Below are positions 33,901-46,054 of a stretch of 64,000 nucleotides of DNA, piece by piece. Position 1 is the stretch's first letter; every line of letters starts with the position of its first letter. This stretch comes from Theocolax elegans (taxonomy: Eukaryota > Arthropoda > Insecta > Hymenoptera > Cerocephalidae), in contig CM047426.1 in assembly GCA_026168455.1 (NCBI GenBank), forward strand, positions 64,060,488 through 64,124,487, written 5' to 3'. The translations under genes and the position numbers were made by a program. The notes below the pieces were generated by a model that saw nothing but the letters and a program-made list of their open reading frames with translations, was not told where the DNA came from and did no database searches.

Positions 33901-35475
33901 AGGTGCGGCTATGTGTACTGAAATCGACTACAAAGTGAACACTCTTGAAAGTCGTCTTAATCTCATTGCATAAACGGATTGCCTCATACGGTTGGTTTAT
34001 CAAACTGCGCTTAGCTGTAAAACTTCTTTCTAATCTTCATCTTGCAAGTCTTGCATCGATCATTTTGCGCTGTCAAAAGCTGGTGATAGTTCATTCGATC
34101 TTGGTCTTTCTTATCCCAATGATCTTGTTGACATATTCGATAACTTCACGACTAAAGTTTTTATGAATAGAACTCCATCCTCTTCGATCAATAAAATCCT
34201 CTCAAGGAGCAAACCTTGGATAGGCACCAGTATTTGCGACATGATGATCAAGAATAGATGTGCGAATATACAAACAAAAACTATCATAATGGCCCATTGC
34301 ACACTAAATTTAGAACACATAGTTCAACAAAAACTGGCTTGTTGAAATTGACTGATAATATTAGTGCTTGGATTCATAAGAAACTAGTGACTTTACTTTT
34401 ACTATTTAACTTTAGCAAAGTCTTACACAATCTCTCCTACTCGATTACTTGTTCGACTGAAACAGATGGGCCTTTCCAGGTCTGCCCTCTTATGGATAAA
34501 CTCCTACTTTACAAACGGTCAGCAAGCAGTTATTTCTTTTGTTAATCTCTCCCTGGATTGAAACAAATTCAGGAGTACCACAGGAATCAGTCCTGGTACC
34601 GTTTCTATTTTCTTTATACATTAGTGACATACGTGACTTGTTGATTTTTGCGGGGGTTGAATTCATATTATATGCAGATGATCTGCAAGTTTATATTCAA
34701 AGTCATTATCATGACATCGGTGGGGGGATAGCAAGGTTTCAGAAGGTTATACAGAGCTTGTCTGCAAGGTCTGCGGGTGCCACACTTAAGCTCGATGGCT
34801 CTAAAACTTAAGCAATTTTATGTGGAAGTCGTAAATATTGGCCATGCGTTGAGCTGGGTGATGGTGTACGCATTCCCTTTGTGCACAAGGTCCAGATTCT
34901 TAAAGTCATTCTTGACTCTCAAGTAATTTGGAAATGTCATTTGGATAGCGTTATGAAGAAGGTAAATAAGCCTTTTTATAGTCTGCAGTTTATTCGAAAA
35001 TACATTAACAAAACTCTTCGCAAGCGACTTGGTGAGGTCTTGCAGTTCCTACATCTGGATTACTGTTCAATAGTTATTTTATTTCGCAAGAGCTTTATAA
35101 TAGACTACACATGCTACAGAACTCCTTCATGCGCTACGTTTGCCGTATTAGCAGGGACGATCATGTGACTTCCCAAAGAGTTTTCTTGAACTGGTTACGT
35201 ACAGATACGAGGAGACAATATTTTATGACTGTACTGAAGTACAAACTGATACACATTTGAGTTCCGCAATATCTGGAAGGTTCCTTCTCCAGATATATTT
35301 TTAGGGTAACTGTCAAAAGGTTCACCAAGGTAACTAATGACTCCCATGAAGCGATCTTTTCAGGATCAGCGTGCGCATCTATGGAAGTCCCTGCTGGCAG
35401 AGATTAAGAACTTATCGTCATTAAAGCGTCTTAAGATTTATATACGGAAGTACTTCTTGGCATTAGATTAACAGA
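33900..35475 (+). pseudogene. LINE-B-type reverse transcriptase fragment
   Basis: Plus-strand non-LTR RT broken by shifts and stops. Pre-RT linker (SINKILSRSKPWIGTSI, about 34175), then LVTLLLLFNFSK (34390), a 34539-34811 segment with SGVPQESVLVPFLFSLYISD and YADD (34671-34682), and a thumb/C-terminal part 34881-35168 (LRKRLGEVLQFLHLDYCSIV). The sequence pattern matches the LINE at 53.2-57.4 kb more than LINE-I to III. ORF1 and most of the endonuclease are missing. Confidence 0.75.
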
Positions 35476-35504
35476 AGAATGAAGAACACGATCTACTTTC
35501 CCAA

Positions 35505-35800
35505 AGGCCGATAAGATTCCGCCGGAGACACAGTACTCAGATCGCGCTGCTCGGGGTGCTGGATGACGTCTGGAGGGGAATTGACCAGCGTAAAGTTACA
35601 CTCCTAGTCCTGTACAACTTTCATAAAGCTTTTGTCACTGTTCCTCCGGTATGCTTCCGCGAAAGTGATTGAGTGGTTTTAGTCGTACTTGCAGGACCGT
35701 ATGCAGGCCGTTAAGGGGGATGAGGGCGATCTATCTTGATAGTTGCTTTACTACTCAGGTGTCCTTTAGGGTAATGTTTTGGGCTCCCATTTATTTTGCA
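35505..35800 (+). pseudogene. LINE-II-related RT fragment
   Basis: About 300 bp encoding RFRRRHSTQIALLGVLDDV and VTLLVLYNFHKAF with later shifts. It closely matches LINE-II RT (GFRRGHSTQTALLGVLEDV) but lies on the plus strand. Confidence 0.7.
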
Positions 35801-36069
35801 ATCATAACGCAGTCATAATGCATCTCCCTGTATTTGGCATCTTCTGACAAATTGTAAATCTAATTATCCATTTCAGATTCCTGTCCTGCGGCCCCTGTTG
35901 CGCTTTCTCCCATAGAGGTAGTAATATTTAAATGATCTGTAAAACAATTTCACCATCGTTTCAGTTACTGACTAAGATTCACCGTGATGAATAAAATTAA
36001 TAGTACCAATATGATGGTTGGTTTACTAATCTCATAACCAAATGTAGGCAGTCTAAATTGGAAAATTCA

Positions 36070-36415
36070 AATACACTTATGGAGCTTAAAGAAGACCTTT
36101 ACCTTTTTTCTTTAAACATCTGTTTAAACTAAACCGTTTTATCTCAAACGGTATTATTGCTAACAAGACCGAGATTAAATTTTCTAATCTTCCAGCTGAA
36201 ATTGATAATTTTAATACGGCTATTATTGCAGATGCCATCCTTGTTGCGCTGGGTTTAAGAGGATTCACCCATCAGGTACTGGTTATTTGCTACTGGAATG
36301 CAAAGTCTGCAAATACCGGACCCTCTGACACTCTTGTATTGCAATTTAACTCCCATACTGTCAGAGACATGGTGTTAACGACCTTGCAAGCCCGCCGACA
36401 GGGAGCCCCGTAGCT
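36070..36415 (+). pseudogene. LINE ORF1 RNA-binding fragment
   Basis: Reads EIKFSNLPAEIDNFNTAIIA, DAILVALGLRGFTHQVLVI, SDTLVLQFNSHTVRDMVL. This resembles the RRM-like/C-terminal module of non-LTR ORF1 proteins. It ends at a stop near 36413 and abuts the R1-type fragment on the other strand. Confidence 0.5.
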
Positions 36416-36419
36416 CGTG

Positions 36420-38316
36420 TTCTTCAGTCATGCATCAGCCCAAATTGGTGCTCCGTATAAAATTAGAGAGTTTACTACCGACGCAAAGAGGGACCTTCGC
36501 AGTTGCTTTGGTCCCCCGATGTTGGGCAAGATGCAGGCAAGCGCATGTGCTACCCTTGTTGCCTTCGAGCCTGCATTCAGTAGATGTTCTCTGAACGATA
36601 GTCGCGCATCCAGCGCGAATGGAGGCCACCGTCCGGACTTGCTTACTACCAACCGTGAAGGTGGCGTACGTCCTTTTCTTTTTCCGGGAGATGAGCACCG
36701 CTTCCGTTGTTTCGGCCGCCAAACTCAATCCCTGGCCAATCAGCCAGCCCGCTACTATATCGTTAGGGATGTCTCCGAGGTATTGAACCTCTTCGACGCT
36801 CTTCACGACAACAACGAGTGCAAGGTCGTCGGCGTAAGCCATCATCGAAACCCCCTGGGGGAGCCGCTGTCTCAAAAAACCGTCGTAAACGACGTTCCAT
36901 AACAGCAGCTCCAAGACCGAGCCCTGCGGTACGCCCCCAGTGATGTTATAGGAGCGCATAACCTGCATCAGTGTCGTGAATCAGGGTCCGATCCCTCAGG
37001 TAGCTCGAGGCGATTCTTCGCAGATAGAGCGGCACCTTAAGGTGTTCTAGAGACAGTATGATGATGTGCCATCTTACCGAGTTGAAACCGTTCTTTATGT
37101 CCAGGGTAATGACTGCGCACATACACCTGACACTTCTACCGCTACTGATGGCGTTCGTGGCGAGTTCAACAACTCGGTTGATGGCGTCTATAGCTGAGTG
37201 ACCTTTCCGAAAGCCGAACTGGTTCTTGGAGAAGTCTCCTTGCACTGAGACGGCTTCCTCCAGCCTGGCACCTATTACCCACTCAAATAGCTTCCCGCAT
37301 ATATCCAGCATGCAGAGTGGTCGATACGAGGATGGCTCCTCCGGGGGGGGGGGGGGTGCACTTCCCTTTGGTAGGAGCACCAACCCCTGTACCTTTTACT
37401 GAACCGGAAAGCATCCATCCTTGAAGCATGCATTCAAGGTGTCCCTAAAAAGATTAGGGACCTTCAACGCCGCGGTCTTAACTGCCAGGCCGGGTATGCC
37501 GTCCGGTCCCGGGGCCTTCTTGGGGATGATTTTCCAGGCAGCCACCTTAAGCTCGTCTTCCGATACGTCTGGCGGCTCGACCGCACCATCCACCGCCGTC
37601 AGGACCGTGTCTAGTGCTCTGTCCCGTTGTTGTGGGAAGCGATGGCGAACGACTCTGTCGAGGAATTCAAGGGCAGGTTGGTATTGCCGTACCCCTGGGG
37701 TTGATCTTATACATGACCGTTTTGAATGGCCTGCCCCAGGGGTCGTTTTCTATCTCCTCGCAGAAGTCGCGTCAACACTTTCTCTTTGCGGCTCTGATGG
37801 CAACACTGAACTATTTTCTCTTTTTCTCATAGTCCGCAGTCAGTTCTTTGAACCGCGGCTTCTTTCTTGCTCTTTGGTGCAGTCTTCTAGCCCGCAAATA
37901 TTCGCGACGCAGCTCCGTTATTTCCTGTGACTACCAATAAACTGGTGGTCGGCCACGAGGATTTAATTTCGTGTCCATGGATGCGTCGCATGCCGAAGTT
38001 ATAGCAGGCGAAAGGTTTCGGGCTCTCCCGTTGGATGTACCTTCCGCCACTGCCCCCTCCAGGAAGCAATAAAACACCTCCAGTTGGTCAGTTGGAGCCA
38101 GTACACAATAGCCTGGTGGTCGCTACCCGTGTATCTATTACTAACCCTCCAGTCGAGTCTTTCCCCCACCATGATCGGGTCGATGAAGGTTAGGTCGACT
38201 ATCGACGACTTGCCCCCTTTGGCATACGTGGAAGTCGTCCCCTTGTTAGCGATCTCCAACTCCAGTGTAGAGAAGGCGTTACGTTGATGACAAACCCATA
38301 CGTAAACGAAAAACAT
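36420..38316 (-). pseudogene. R1-clade LINE fragment (endonuclease and RT)
   Basis: Minus strand. The endonuclease C-terminal part is at 38316-37999 (GGKSSIVDLTFIDP, RVSNRYTGSDHQAI). RT follows from 37593: KKAPGPDGIPGLAVKTAA, SSYRPLCMLDICGKLFEWVI, QFGFRKGHSAIDAINRVVEL, then GGVPQGSVLELLLWNVVYDG, YADD at 36825-36836 and LYGAPIWADA near the end (36440). These are typical of the R1/TRAS group, which is different from LINE-I to III. Frameshifts occur near 37390 and 36960, and the region 37600-37990 is decayed. Confidence 0.82.
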
Positions 38317-39165
38317 TTCAATAATGGATATTTATTAGAATATCTCCAAATTTTTCTATATTTAGAAATACAATCAACGTTAAATTTGACTTTAACCAGC
38401 CACTTTCTTCACTTACTTTTGTATTCTAATAAAATTCTTGTTAGACTTGACCTACGTCAAGCCAAATTCTCATTTTAAGCGATTACCGCAAATCACGTTT
38501 TTTAAGATGTTTTCTTGAGGTTAGATTTAAAAATCGAAATTCGATTCTCTGTTTAATTCAACATTTGAAATCATCAGATTAACAATGTAGGAATGTTATC
38601 GTCTAACCACCAGAGCAAACTACCTTTATTTATGAGCCTGTGACCGTTGAAATTAAATAACTTACAATTAATCCATAATAAATTAACACATGAACAGATA
38701 TAATAAAAAAAAGCCAAGAAAAGTAATTAAATCAGCTCGTTTTACAGACGGTTAATCCTTGGCACATCAGCTCGATCTACCTTAGCGCAAAAATTTGAAT
38801 TATGCACAATAATTAATAAATACAAAAACTTAAAAGAAAATTCTAAATTTTATAAATTTATTTATTAAATTAATTATTTTACAACTGGAGATTGAGGATG
38901 AAACGCCTTTAATTTTTTAAAAAGGCTGTACTCAGGGAAATTACACTAACCATAGTGAACAAAGAGTAAATAGTGGCTACTTTATTTAAAAGTAAAGCAT
39001 TTAGTTCGGAGTGACTAATATTATATATTATACCGATATATAGCTATCACCAAACGATAAATTTATTTTTATTTCAAATATCCTGCGACTCGGATAAATA
39101 CGTCGCACTCTGGCTAGTGGCTCCCTACACCCGTTAGAAAGATCGTCCTTTTTTTGTTATATGTG
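38317..39165. other. AT-rich DNA, nothing recognised
   Basis: No coding signal beyond chance open frames. Confidence 0.5.
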
Positions 39166-39167
39166 GG

Positions 39168-39960
39168 CCATTTTACGTCAACTGGTTCGATCAAAATACT
39201 AAAATGCATCAAATTTTGGATACAGACTGGAAATTTTATCCAGAATACAGAAAAAAAATTAAGTGCTAAAATTAATTTGTTTAAAAGTTATTCTAAACTG
39301 AAAAAGTGAGTTTTATCACATATTCTTCGACCATAGCTGACTACTGCTATTTATCTCAAAATCTATTAACTTTTATTTGTGACGTGGTGGATCTGTATGA
39401 GTACAGATCCCCGTCACTTAGGGCTCTGTAGTACCGACGCGGCCAGCGCAAGAATCGGCACTTGGCATATGGCGCGCGTATCGGTAGGCAGAAGACATGG
39501 AAAAGTACAGCTACGACTAATTGCGGGCGTAGCGCAGTGGTAGCGTGAACGCCTTCGGATCCGAAGGGGCTCGGGTTCAAGACCTGACGCCCGTTCCTTT
39601 TTTTTAATTTGTAGCAAATGAGTCTCATTGTTACATATTATATAACATTATATGTAACATCGGTTACTGGTTTTATCTATAATTTATTCTTTCGGGTTAG
39701 AATTATTAATTCTAAGATCATTGACTCATAAACTACAAGTCAATATTGACATTTAAAATAAGGCATCCACGCCAGAATCGATTTTTTATCCAAAAGTAAA
39801 AAAAAGCGTCAAACAATACCTTTCTAACGATCTGTAGCTTATAATTAGCCTAAAATCCTTTCAAATCTTATGGTATTTTAAAAAATTAAAAAAAAGTATT
39901 GAAAATTTAAATGGAATTTAACATGTAAATTTTTAAAAGTGTATGATAATTTTTTAAAAT
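39168..39960. mobile_element. Decayed relative of the 25.2-kb foldback element
   Basis: Starts GGGCCATTTTACGTCAACTG and keeps TATCTCAAAATCTATTAA and a GGCATCCACGCCAGAATCGA region that align with the left arm of 25234-26182. A solo TRIM-type LTR is inserted at 39378-39635. Confidence 0.7.
39378..39635 (+). mobile_element. Solo TRIM LTR (258 bp) with TATT duplication
   Basis: TGTGACGTGG...CATTGTTACA, flanked by TATT at 39374-39377 and 39636-39639. It contains the same tRNA-like unit as the TRIMs at 40449 and 42746 (about 39525-39605, with TAGCGCAGTGGT, GGTTCAAGACC and a T run). Confidence 0.88.
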
Positions 39961-40313
39961 ACCATAAGTATACATTTACATTAATAAATTGAGTTTACGA
40001 ATAATTATTAAAAAAAATAATAAAAAATTTATACAATTATTATTTTATACTTAATTCTATTAAAAATTTGGAATTTCTTGTGGTTTTAACCCCCTATGAT
40101 ACCATTGAGTTTTCTTGACTACACCTTTTGTTTAATATGTGTTGATGTCTTAGCATGTATTTTGTTTCATTGTAAATTATTTATTTAATTTCAGCGGTAT
40201 GCTTATCGAATTGATTATAGGAATTGTAACTTCTTACTTTTGTTCAATTGTAGAGCGACACATCATGAGATACTGTTGTATATTTAATATTTGGCTTACT
40301 ATATTTCTTCTTT
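39961..40313. other. AT-rich DNA, nothing recognised
   Basis: No gene or defined repeat seen. Confidence 0.5.
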
Positions 40314-40448
40314 TAATCGAACAATACTTATCTAATATATAATCCAAACGTTAAATATCGAAAAACACCTTCTGTGAAGGTGTAAACATTCGCAAGTATG
40401 GTTTAATTTCAATCACACTTTTGCAATTGATATTGAATGCTTAAAATA

Positions 40449-41127
40449 TGTGACGTGGTGGATCTGCTTGAGAACAGATCCCCGTCACTTAGGGCTCTGT
40501 AGTACCGACGCGGTCAGCGCAAGAATCGGCACTTGGCTTATGGCGCGCGTATCGGTAGGTAGAAGACGCGGAAAAGTACAGCTACGACCAATTGCGGGCG
40601 TAGCGAAGTGGTAGCGTGAACGCCTTCGGATCCCAAGGGGCTCGGGTTCAAGATCTGACGCCCGTTCCTTTTTTAATTTGTAGCAAATGAGTCTCATTGT
40701 TACATGGCGCTCAACATAAAAGTACCCAAATCCTTCCAGCACCCTAGTTTCCTAGTTTCTAAGTTTTAATGATTCCATAGGCTTCTGCTTTACCTACGAC
40801 CCGGCTCCCTATCCTTTCGTCCTAATATTACGATGAATCCGGGGGTATTCATCGTTTAGACGGGGGGAGTTGTGACGAGGTGGATCTGCATGAGAACAGA
40901 TCCCCGTCACTTAGGGCTCTGTAGTACCGACGCGGCCAGCGCAAGAATCGGCACTTGGCATATGGCGCGCGTATCGGTAGGCAGAAGACGCGGGAAAGTA
41001 CAGCTACGACCAATTGCGGGCGTAGCGCAGTGGTAGCGTGAACGCCTCCGGATCCGAAGGGGCTCGGGTTCAAGACCTGACGCCCCTTCCTTTTTTTAAT
41101 TTGTAACAAATGAGTGTCATTGTTACA
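40449..41127 (+). mobile_element. Complete TRIM retrotransposon, copy 1
   Basis: A 679-bp miniature LTR element. LTR1 is 40449-40704, primer-binding sequence TGGCGCTCAACAT at 40705, then ~150 bp of non-coding internal DNA, a polypurine tract ACGGGGGGAG at about 40859-40869, and LTR2 at 40871-41127. It is flanked by AATA (40445-40448 and 41128-41131). There is no coding capacity, so it must be mobilised by proteins from another LTR element. The LTRs differ at several sites (GTGGTGG versus GAGGTGG), so the insertion is not brand new. Each LTR carries a tRNA-like Pol III unit. Confidence 0.92.
40601..40675 (+). ncRNA. tRNA-like Pol III unit in TRIM LTR1
   Basis: GCGGGCG/CGCCCGT acceptor-like stem, A box region TAGCGAAGTGGT, a strong hairpin around CTTCGGATCC, B box GGTTCAAGATC and TTTTTT after it. 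Equivalent units: 41022-41097, 42897-42972, 43320-43396 and 39525-39605. The arm lengths are not those of a genuine tRNA. Confidence 0.6.
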
Positions 41128-42745
41128 AATAATAGCATATTACCTTTTTCGATTCTTATAAAGTTTTCGCAATAGAAAGTACTGAAATCAAAATAAAGTC
41201 GACAAGTATCTGTTGTTAAATGACACATTTTTTCAGAAATGTATATACTACACATAATTTATTCTATAATTTTTAACCCCGCTATGTCTTACAGCAATAA
41301 ATAAACAATAGTATTTATAATAATATTCATTTATGCGAAATTAATTTCTTTAAATGTAATAAAATAGAAATTTCTCTTTTTTATTGTTTTTAAATAAAGT
41401 AGATACTAGAGTAAATAAAGAGTTAAATAAAGTAGATAATAAAGTAGGTTTGCACTCTTACTTCTCATGGAAAAATTTATATTATCTATAAATATTTTAA
41501 GGTTTCTGAAGACAAAAGGTAAAGCTATGTTATATAATTTTTAATGTTTCTCATGAGGCCTGTACATCGTTACAGCGGTTAATAATAATATTTTGTTTCT
41601 GTGAAATTACATCAATTTCCGAAAATTATTTATTATTTCATATGATATGAAATGGTGCAAGTATTAATTTATTTAAAAACAATAAAAAAATAGCACATTT
41701 CGATACAACCTGTGCGGAGCGAGATTTCACCACGCCAGTTTTTCGGAGCGTGCGTAAAATCGCGTCTCCGCGCACGGTGTATCGAAAAGAAATGTCTGTT
41801 TTATTACATTTGAAGAAATTAATTGCGCATAAATGAATATTATTATAAATACTATTGTTTACTTATTGCTGCAAGACATAGCAGGGTTAAAAATTATAAA
41901 AAAAATTATGTGTAGTATATACATTTCTGAAAAAATGTGTCATTTATCAACAGATACTTGTCGACTCTATTTTGATTTCAGTACTTTCTATTGCGAAAAT
42001 ATTATAAGAATCGAAAAAGGTAATAATAATTGTTTTAAGCATTCAATATCAATTGCAAAAATGTGATTAAAATGAAAACATACTTGTGAATGTTTACACC
42101 TTCGCAGAAGGTATTTTTCGATATTTAACGTTTGGATATTATGTATTAGATAAGTTTTGTTCGAATAAAAATAGAAATATAGTAACCAAATAATTGCAGG
42201 ACATATACTTTTCTGAAATAAATGTATTATTTTTCTACAGAAATACTTGTCGATTCCATTTTGATATTATATACTTACCAAAGAATCGAACTCATATATA
42301 TTGGCTTTATAGAAAAAAAATAGTTTTAGCAGCTGTAATAAGAATATAGAGATCCACTTAAATATAACATTGTGTTTCATTTTAAATAATTTTGTACAAT
42401 GTGGCTATCAAACATTTATCTTACTCAGCGTTGAAAAAAAATAATTCTATACATATCAAATTTACTAAATTTCTAAATAACCTATACATTTGCCAAAGAA
42501 CTGATACATTGGTTTTATTAAAATGTTAAAGGAGATATTCAATAAATATATTAAGTAAAGAGAACAATAACTTACCAACATAATAAACATGGTTTTAATA
42601 AATTATTTAAATTAATCGAACAATACTTATCTAATATAATCCAAACGTTAAATATCGAAAAACACCTTCTGTGAAGGTGTAAACATTCGCAAGTATGGTT
42701 TAATTTCAATCACACTTTTGCAATTGATATTGAATGCTTAAAATA

Positions 42746-43425
42746 TGTGACGTGGTGGATCTGCTTGAGAACAGATCCCCGTCACTTAGGGCTCTGTAGT
42801 ACCGACGCGGTCAGCGCAAGAATCGGCACTTGGCTTATGGCGCGCGTATCGGTAGGTAGAAGACGCGGAAAAGTACAGCTACGACCAATTGCGGGCGTAG
42901 CGAAGTGGTAGCGTGAACGCCTTCGGATCCCAAGGGGCTCGGGTTCAAGATCTGACGCCCGTTCCTTTTTTTAATTTGTAGCAAATGAGTCTCATTGTTA
43001 CATGGCGCTCAACATAAAAGTACCCAAATCCTTCCAGCACCCTAGTTTCCTAGTTTCTAAGTTTTAATGATTCCATAGGCTTCTGCTTTACCTACGACCC
43101 GGCTCCCTATCCTTTCGTCCTAATATTACGATGAATCCGGGGGTATTCATCGTTTAGACGGGGGGAGTTGTGACGAGGTGGATCTGCATGAGAACAGATC
43201 CCCGTCACTTAGGGCTCTGTAGTACCGACGCGGCCAGCGCAAGAATCGGCACTTGGCATATGGCGCGCGTATCGGTAGGCAGAAGACGCGGGAAAGTACA
43301 GCTACGACCAATTGCGGGCGTAGCGCAGTGGTAGCGTGAACGCCTCCGGATCCGAAGGGGCTCGGGTTCAAGACCTGACGCCCCTTCCTTTTTTTAATTT
43401 GTAACAAATGAGTGTCATTGTTACA
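42746..43425 (+). mobile_element. Complete TRIM retrotransposon, copy 2
   Basis: Same structure as copy 1: LTR1 42746-43002, primer-binding TGGCGCTCAAC at 43003, polypurine tract just before 43169, LTR2 43169-43425, same AATA flanks. It shares LTR differences with copy 1, so it arose by the segmental duplication and not by new transposition. Confidence 0.9.
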
Positions 43426-44908
43426 AATAATAGCATATTACCTTTTTCGATTCTTATAAAGTTTTCGCAATAGAAAGTACTGAAATCAAAATAAAGTCGA
43501 CAAGTATCTGTTGTTAAATGACACATTTTTTCAGAAATGTATATACTACACATAATTTATTCTATAATTTTTAACCCCGCTATGTCTTACAGCAATAAAT
43601 AAACAATAGTATTTATAATAATATTCATTTATGCGAAATTAATTTCTTTAAATGTAATAAAATAGAAATTTCTCTTTTTTATTGTTTTTAAATAAAGTAG
43701 ATACTAGAGTAAATAAAGAGTTAAATAAAGTAGATAATAAAGTAGGTTTGCACTCTTACTTCTCATGGAAAAATTTATATTATCTATAAATATTTTAAGG
43801 TTTCTGAAGACAAAAGGTAAAGCTATGTTATATAATTTTTAATGTTTCTCATGAGGCCTGTACATCGTTACAGCGGTTAATAATAATATTTTTGTTTCTG
43901 TGAAATTACATCAATTTCCGAAAATTATTTATTATTTCATATGATATGAAATGGTGCAAGTATTAATTTATTTAAAAACAATAAAAAAATAGCACATTTC
44001 GATACAACCTGTGCGGAGCGAGATTTCACCACGCCAGTTTTTCGGAGCGTGCGTAAAATCGCGTCTCCGCGCACGGTGTATCGAAAAGAAATGTCTGTTT
44101 TATTACATTTGAAGAAATTAATTGCGCATAAATGAATATTATTATAAATACTATTGTTTACTTATTGCTGCAAGACATAGCAGGGTTAAAAATTATAAAA
44201 AAAATTATGTGTAGTATATACATTTCTGAAAAAATGTGTCATTTATCAACAGATACTTGTCGACTCTATTTTGATTTCAGTACTTTCTATTGCGAAAATA
44301 TTATAAGAATCGAAAAAGGTAATAATAATTGTTTTAAGCATTCAATATCAATTGCAAAAATGTGATTAAAATGAAAACATACTTGTGAATGTTTACACCT
44401 TCGCAGAAGGTATTTTTCGATATTTAACGTTTGGATATTATGTATTAGATAAGTTTTGTTCGAATAAAAATAGAAATATAGTAACCAAATAATTGCAGGA
44501 CATATACTTTTCTGAAATAAATGTATTATTTTTCTACAGAAATACTTGTCGATTCCATTTTGATATTATATACTTACCAAAGAATCGAACTCATATATAT
44601 TGGCTTTATAGAAAAAAAATAGTTTTAGCAGCTGTAATAAGAATATAGAGATCCACTTAAATATAACATTGTGTTTCATTTTAAATAATTTTGTACAATG
44701 TGGCTATCAAACATTTATCTTACTCAGCGTTGAAAAAAAATAATTCTATACATATCAAATTTACTAAATTTCTAAATAACCTATACATTTGCCAAAGAAC
44801 TGATACATTGGTTTTATTAAAATGTTAAAGGAGATATTCAATAAATATATTAAGTAAAGAGAACAATAACTTACCAACATAATAAACATGGTTTTAATAA
44901 ATTATTTA

Positions 44909-46040
44909 AATAAATGTATAATTATAAAACATTAATTTTACCTAACCTTGAAATAAAAAAAATCCTATACTCATTGCAGTTCATATGATTATTCAATATT
45001 ATACAGTTGCCAAAAAATTAAACACATATATTACCTTTATAGAAAATAAATATGGTTATTCAGTAACTTTAATACGGATGGAGAATTATAGAGTGACCAC
45101 TATAAAAGTTATAAAAGTTACAAAATTACTAAAGGACTTTCCTACTTGCCAATAAATCAAACACATATGTTGGGTTTATATAGAAAATAATAAAAAATTC
45201 TTTTAAAGTAGCTATAATCAGGATGGAGAATGATAAGGCATCCACTTGATTATACTATATTTTTTAAAAAATTATGTTCGTCAATGTGACTATCAAAACA
45301 TTCATGTTACACAGCATTGGATTGAAAATAATCCTATACGTGTTATAGTTCATATAATTATTAAATATTATGCACTTGCCAAAGTACCGAACACATATAT
45401 TAGTCTTATAGAAAATAAAATGATTATTCAGTAACTTTAATTAGGATAGACAATGATAGAGTAGCCACTTAAATGTAACATTATGTTTTTTTTAATTATG
45501 TCAGTGTCACTATAACACATTCAGGTTACATGGCACTAGAATAAGAATCATTATATGCATGTGAAAGTTACAAAATTATTAGATTCCTTTTACACTTACT
45601 AAACAACTGACACATTGATTTTATTTAAAGATTAAAAAAGTTATTCAATAACTATAAGTAAAGAGAACAATAGCTTATCAACATTCTTTTAAATTATTTA
45701 AGTCAGTATGTATAACTGTTAAATAATCGTTTCACTTAAAGTTGGAAAGAATATCATCCTATATATTATTATTAAATATTATATACTTGGCAAAGTATCG
45801 AATACATATATTGGCTTTATATAGAAAATAAAATGATTATTCAGTAACTTTAATTAGGATAGAGAACGATAAAGTATCCACTTAATTATATTATATTGTT
45901 TTTTAAATAATATAAAACTTAAAGCAAACACATAAAATTATGTAAATAAAATGAAATAATAATATAATAAATATAATTATAATAATGCAATAATATACAT
46001 TTATTGTTTTTGTACAATTCTTATATTACAATTGAAGATT
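44909..46040. repeat. Degenerate ~230-bp tandem satellite
   Basis: No gene. A recurring order of motifs (TATTCAGTAACTTTAATTAGG, GGATAGAGAACGATAAAGTA, CAATGTGACTATCAAAACAT, CTTGCCAAAGTA) appears roughly every 200-250 bp, for example at 45190, 45420, 45640 and 45840. Related blocks lie at 42.3-42.6 and 44.6-44.9 kb. Confidence 0.55.
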
Positions 46041-46054
46041 CAAAAAAATTATAC

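Larger units (their letters stand above)
40315..42180. mobile_element. Foldback element hosting TRIM copy 1
   Basis: The left arm (40315-41330, excluding the TRIM) and right arm (about 41825-42180) are inverted copies (TTTACACCTTCGCAGAAGG versus CCTTCTGTGAAGGTGTAAA; ATTCAATATCAATTGC versus its complement). The centre contains a smaller inverted repeat at about 41700-41790 (TTTCGATACA...TGTATCGAAA). The same structure is duplicated at 42614-44480. Confidence 0.75.
40314..44908. repeat. 2.3-kb tandem duplication
   Basis: 40314-42610 and 42613-44908 are almost identical direct copies (offset 2298-2299). Each starts TTAATCGAACAATACTTATC and ends near AATAAATTATTTAAA. Each holds a foldback element with one TRIM in its left arm. 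Only a few single-base length changes in T and A runs separate them. Confidence 0.92.

Noticed and set aside
39525..39605. Genuine tRNA gene
   Set aside because: Arm lengths are wrong for a canonical tRNA (extra linker bases, 6-base loop), and the block always lies inside the TRIM LTR.
41833..42066. 77-codon frame repeated at 44132-44365 as a conserved small protein
   Set aside because: Identity is due to the 2.3-kb duplication; the frame lies in the arm of a foldback element, and its inverted copy is not open in the same way.
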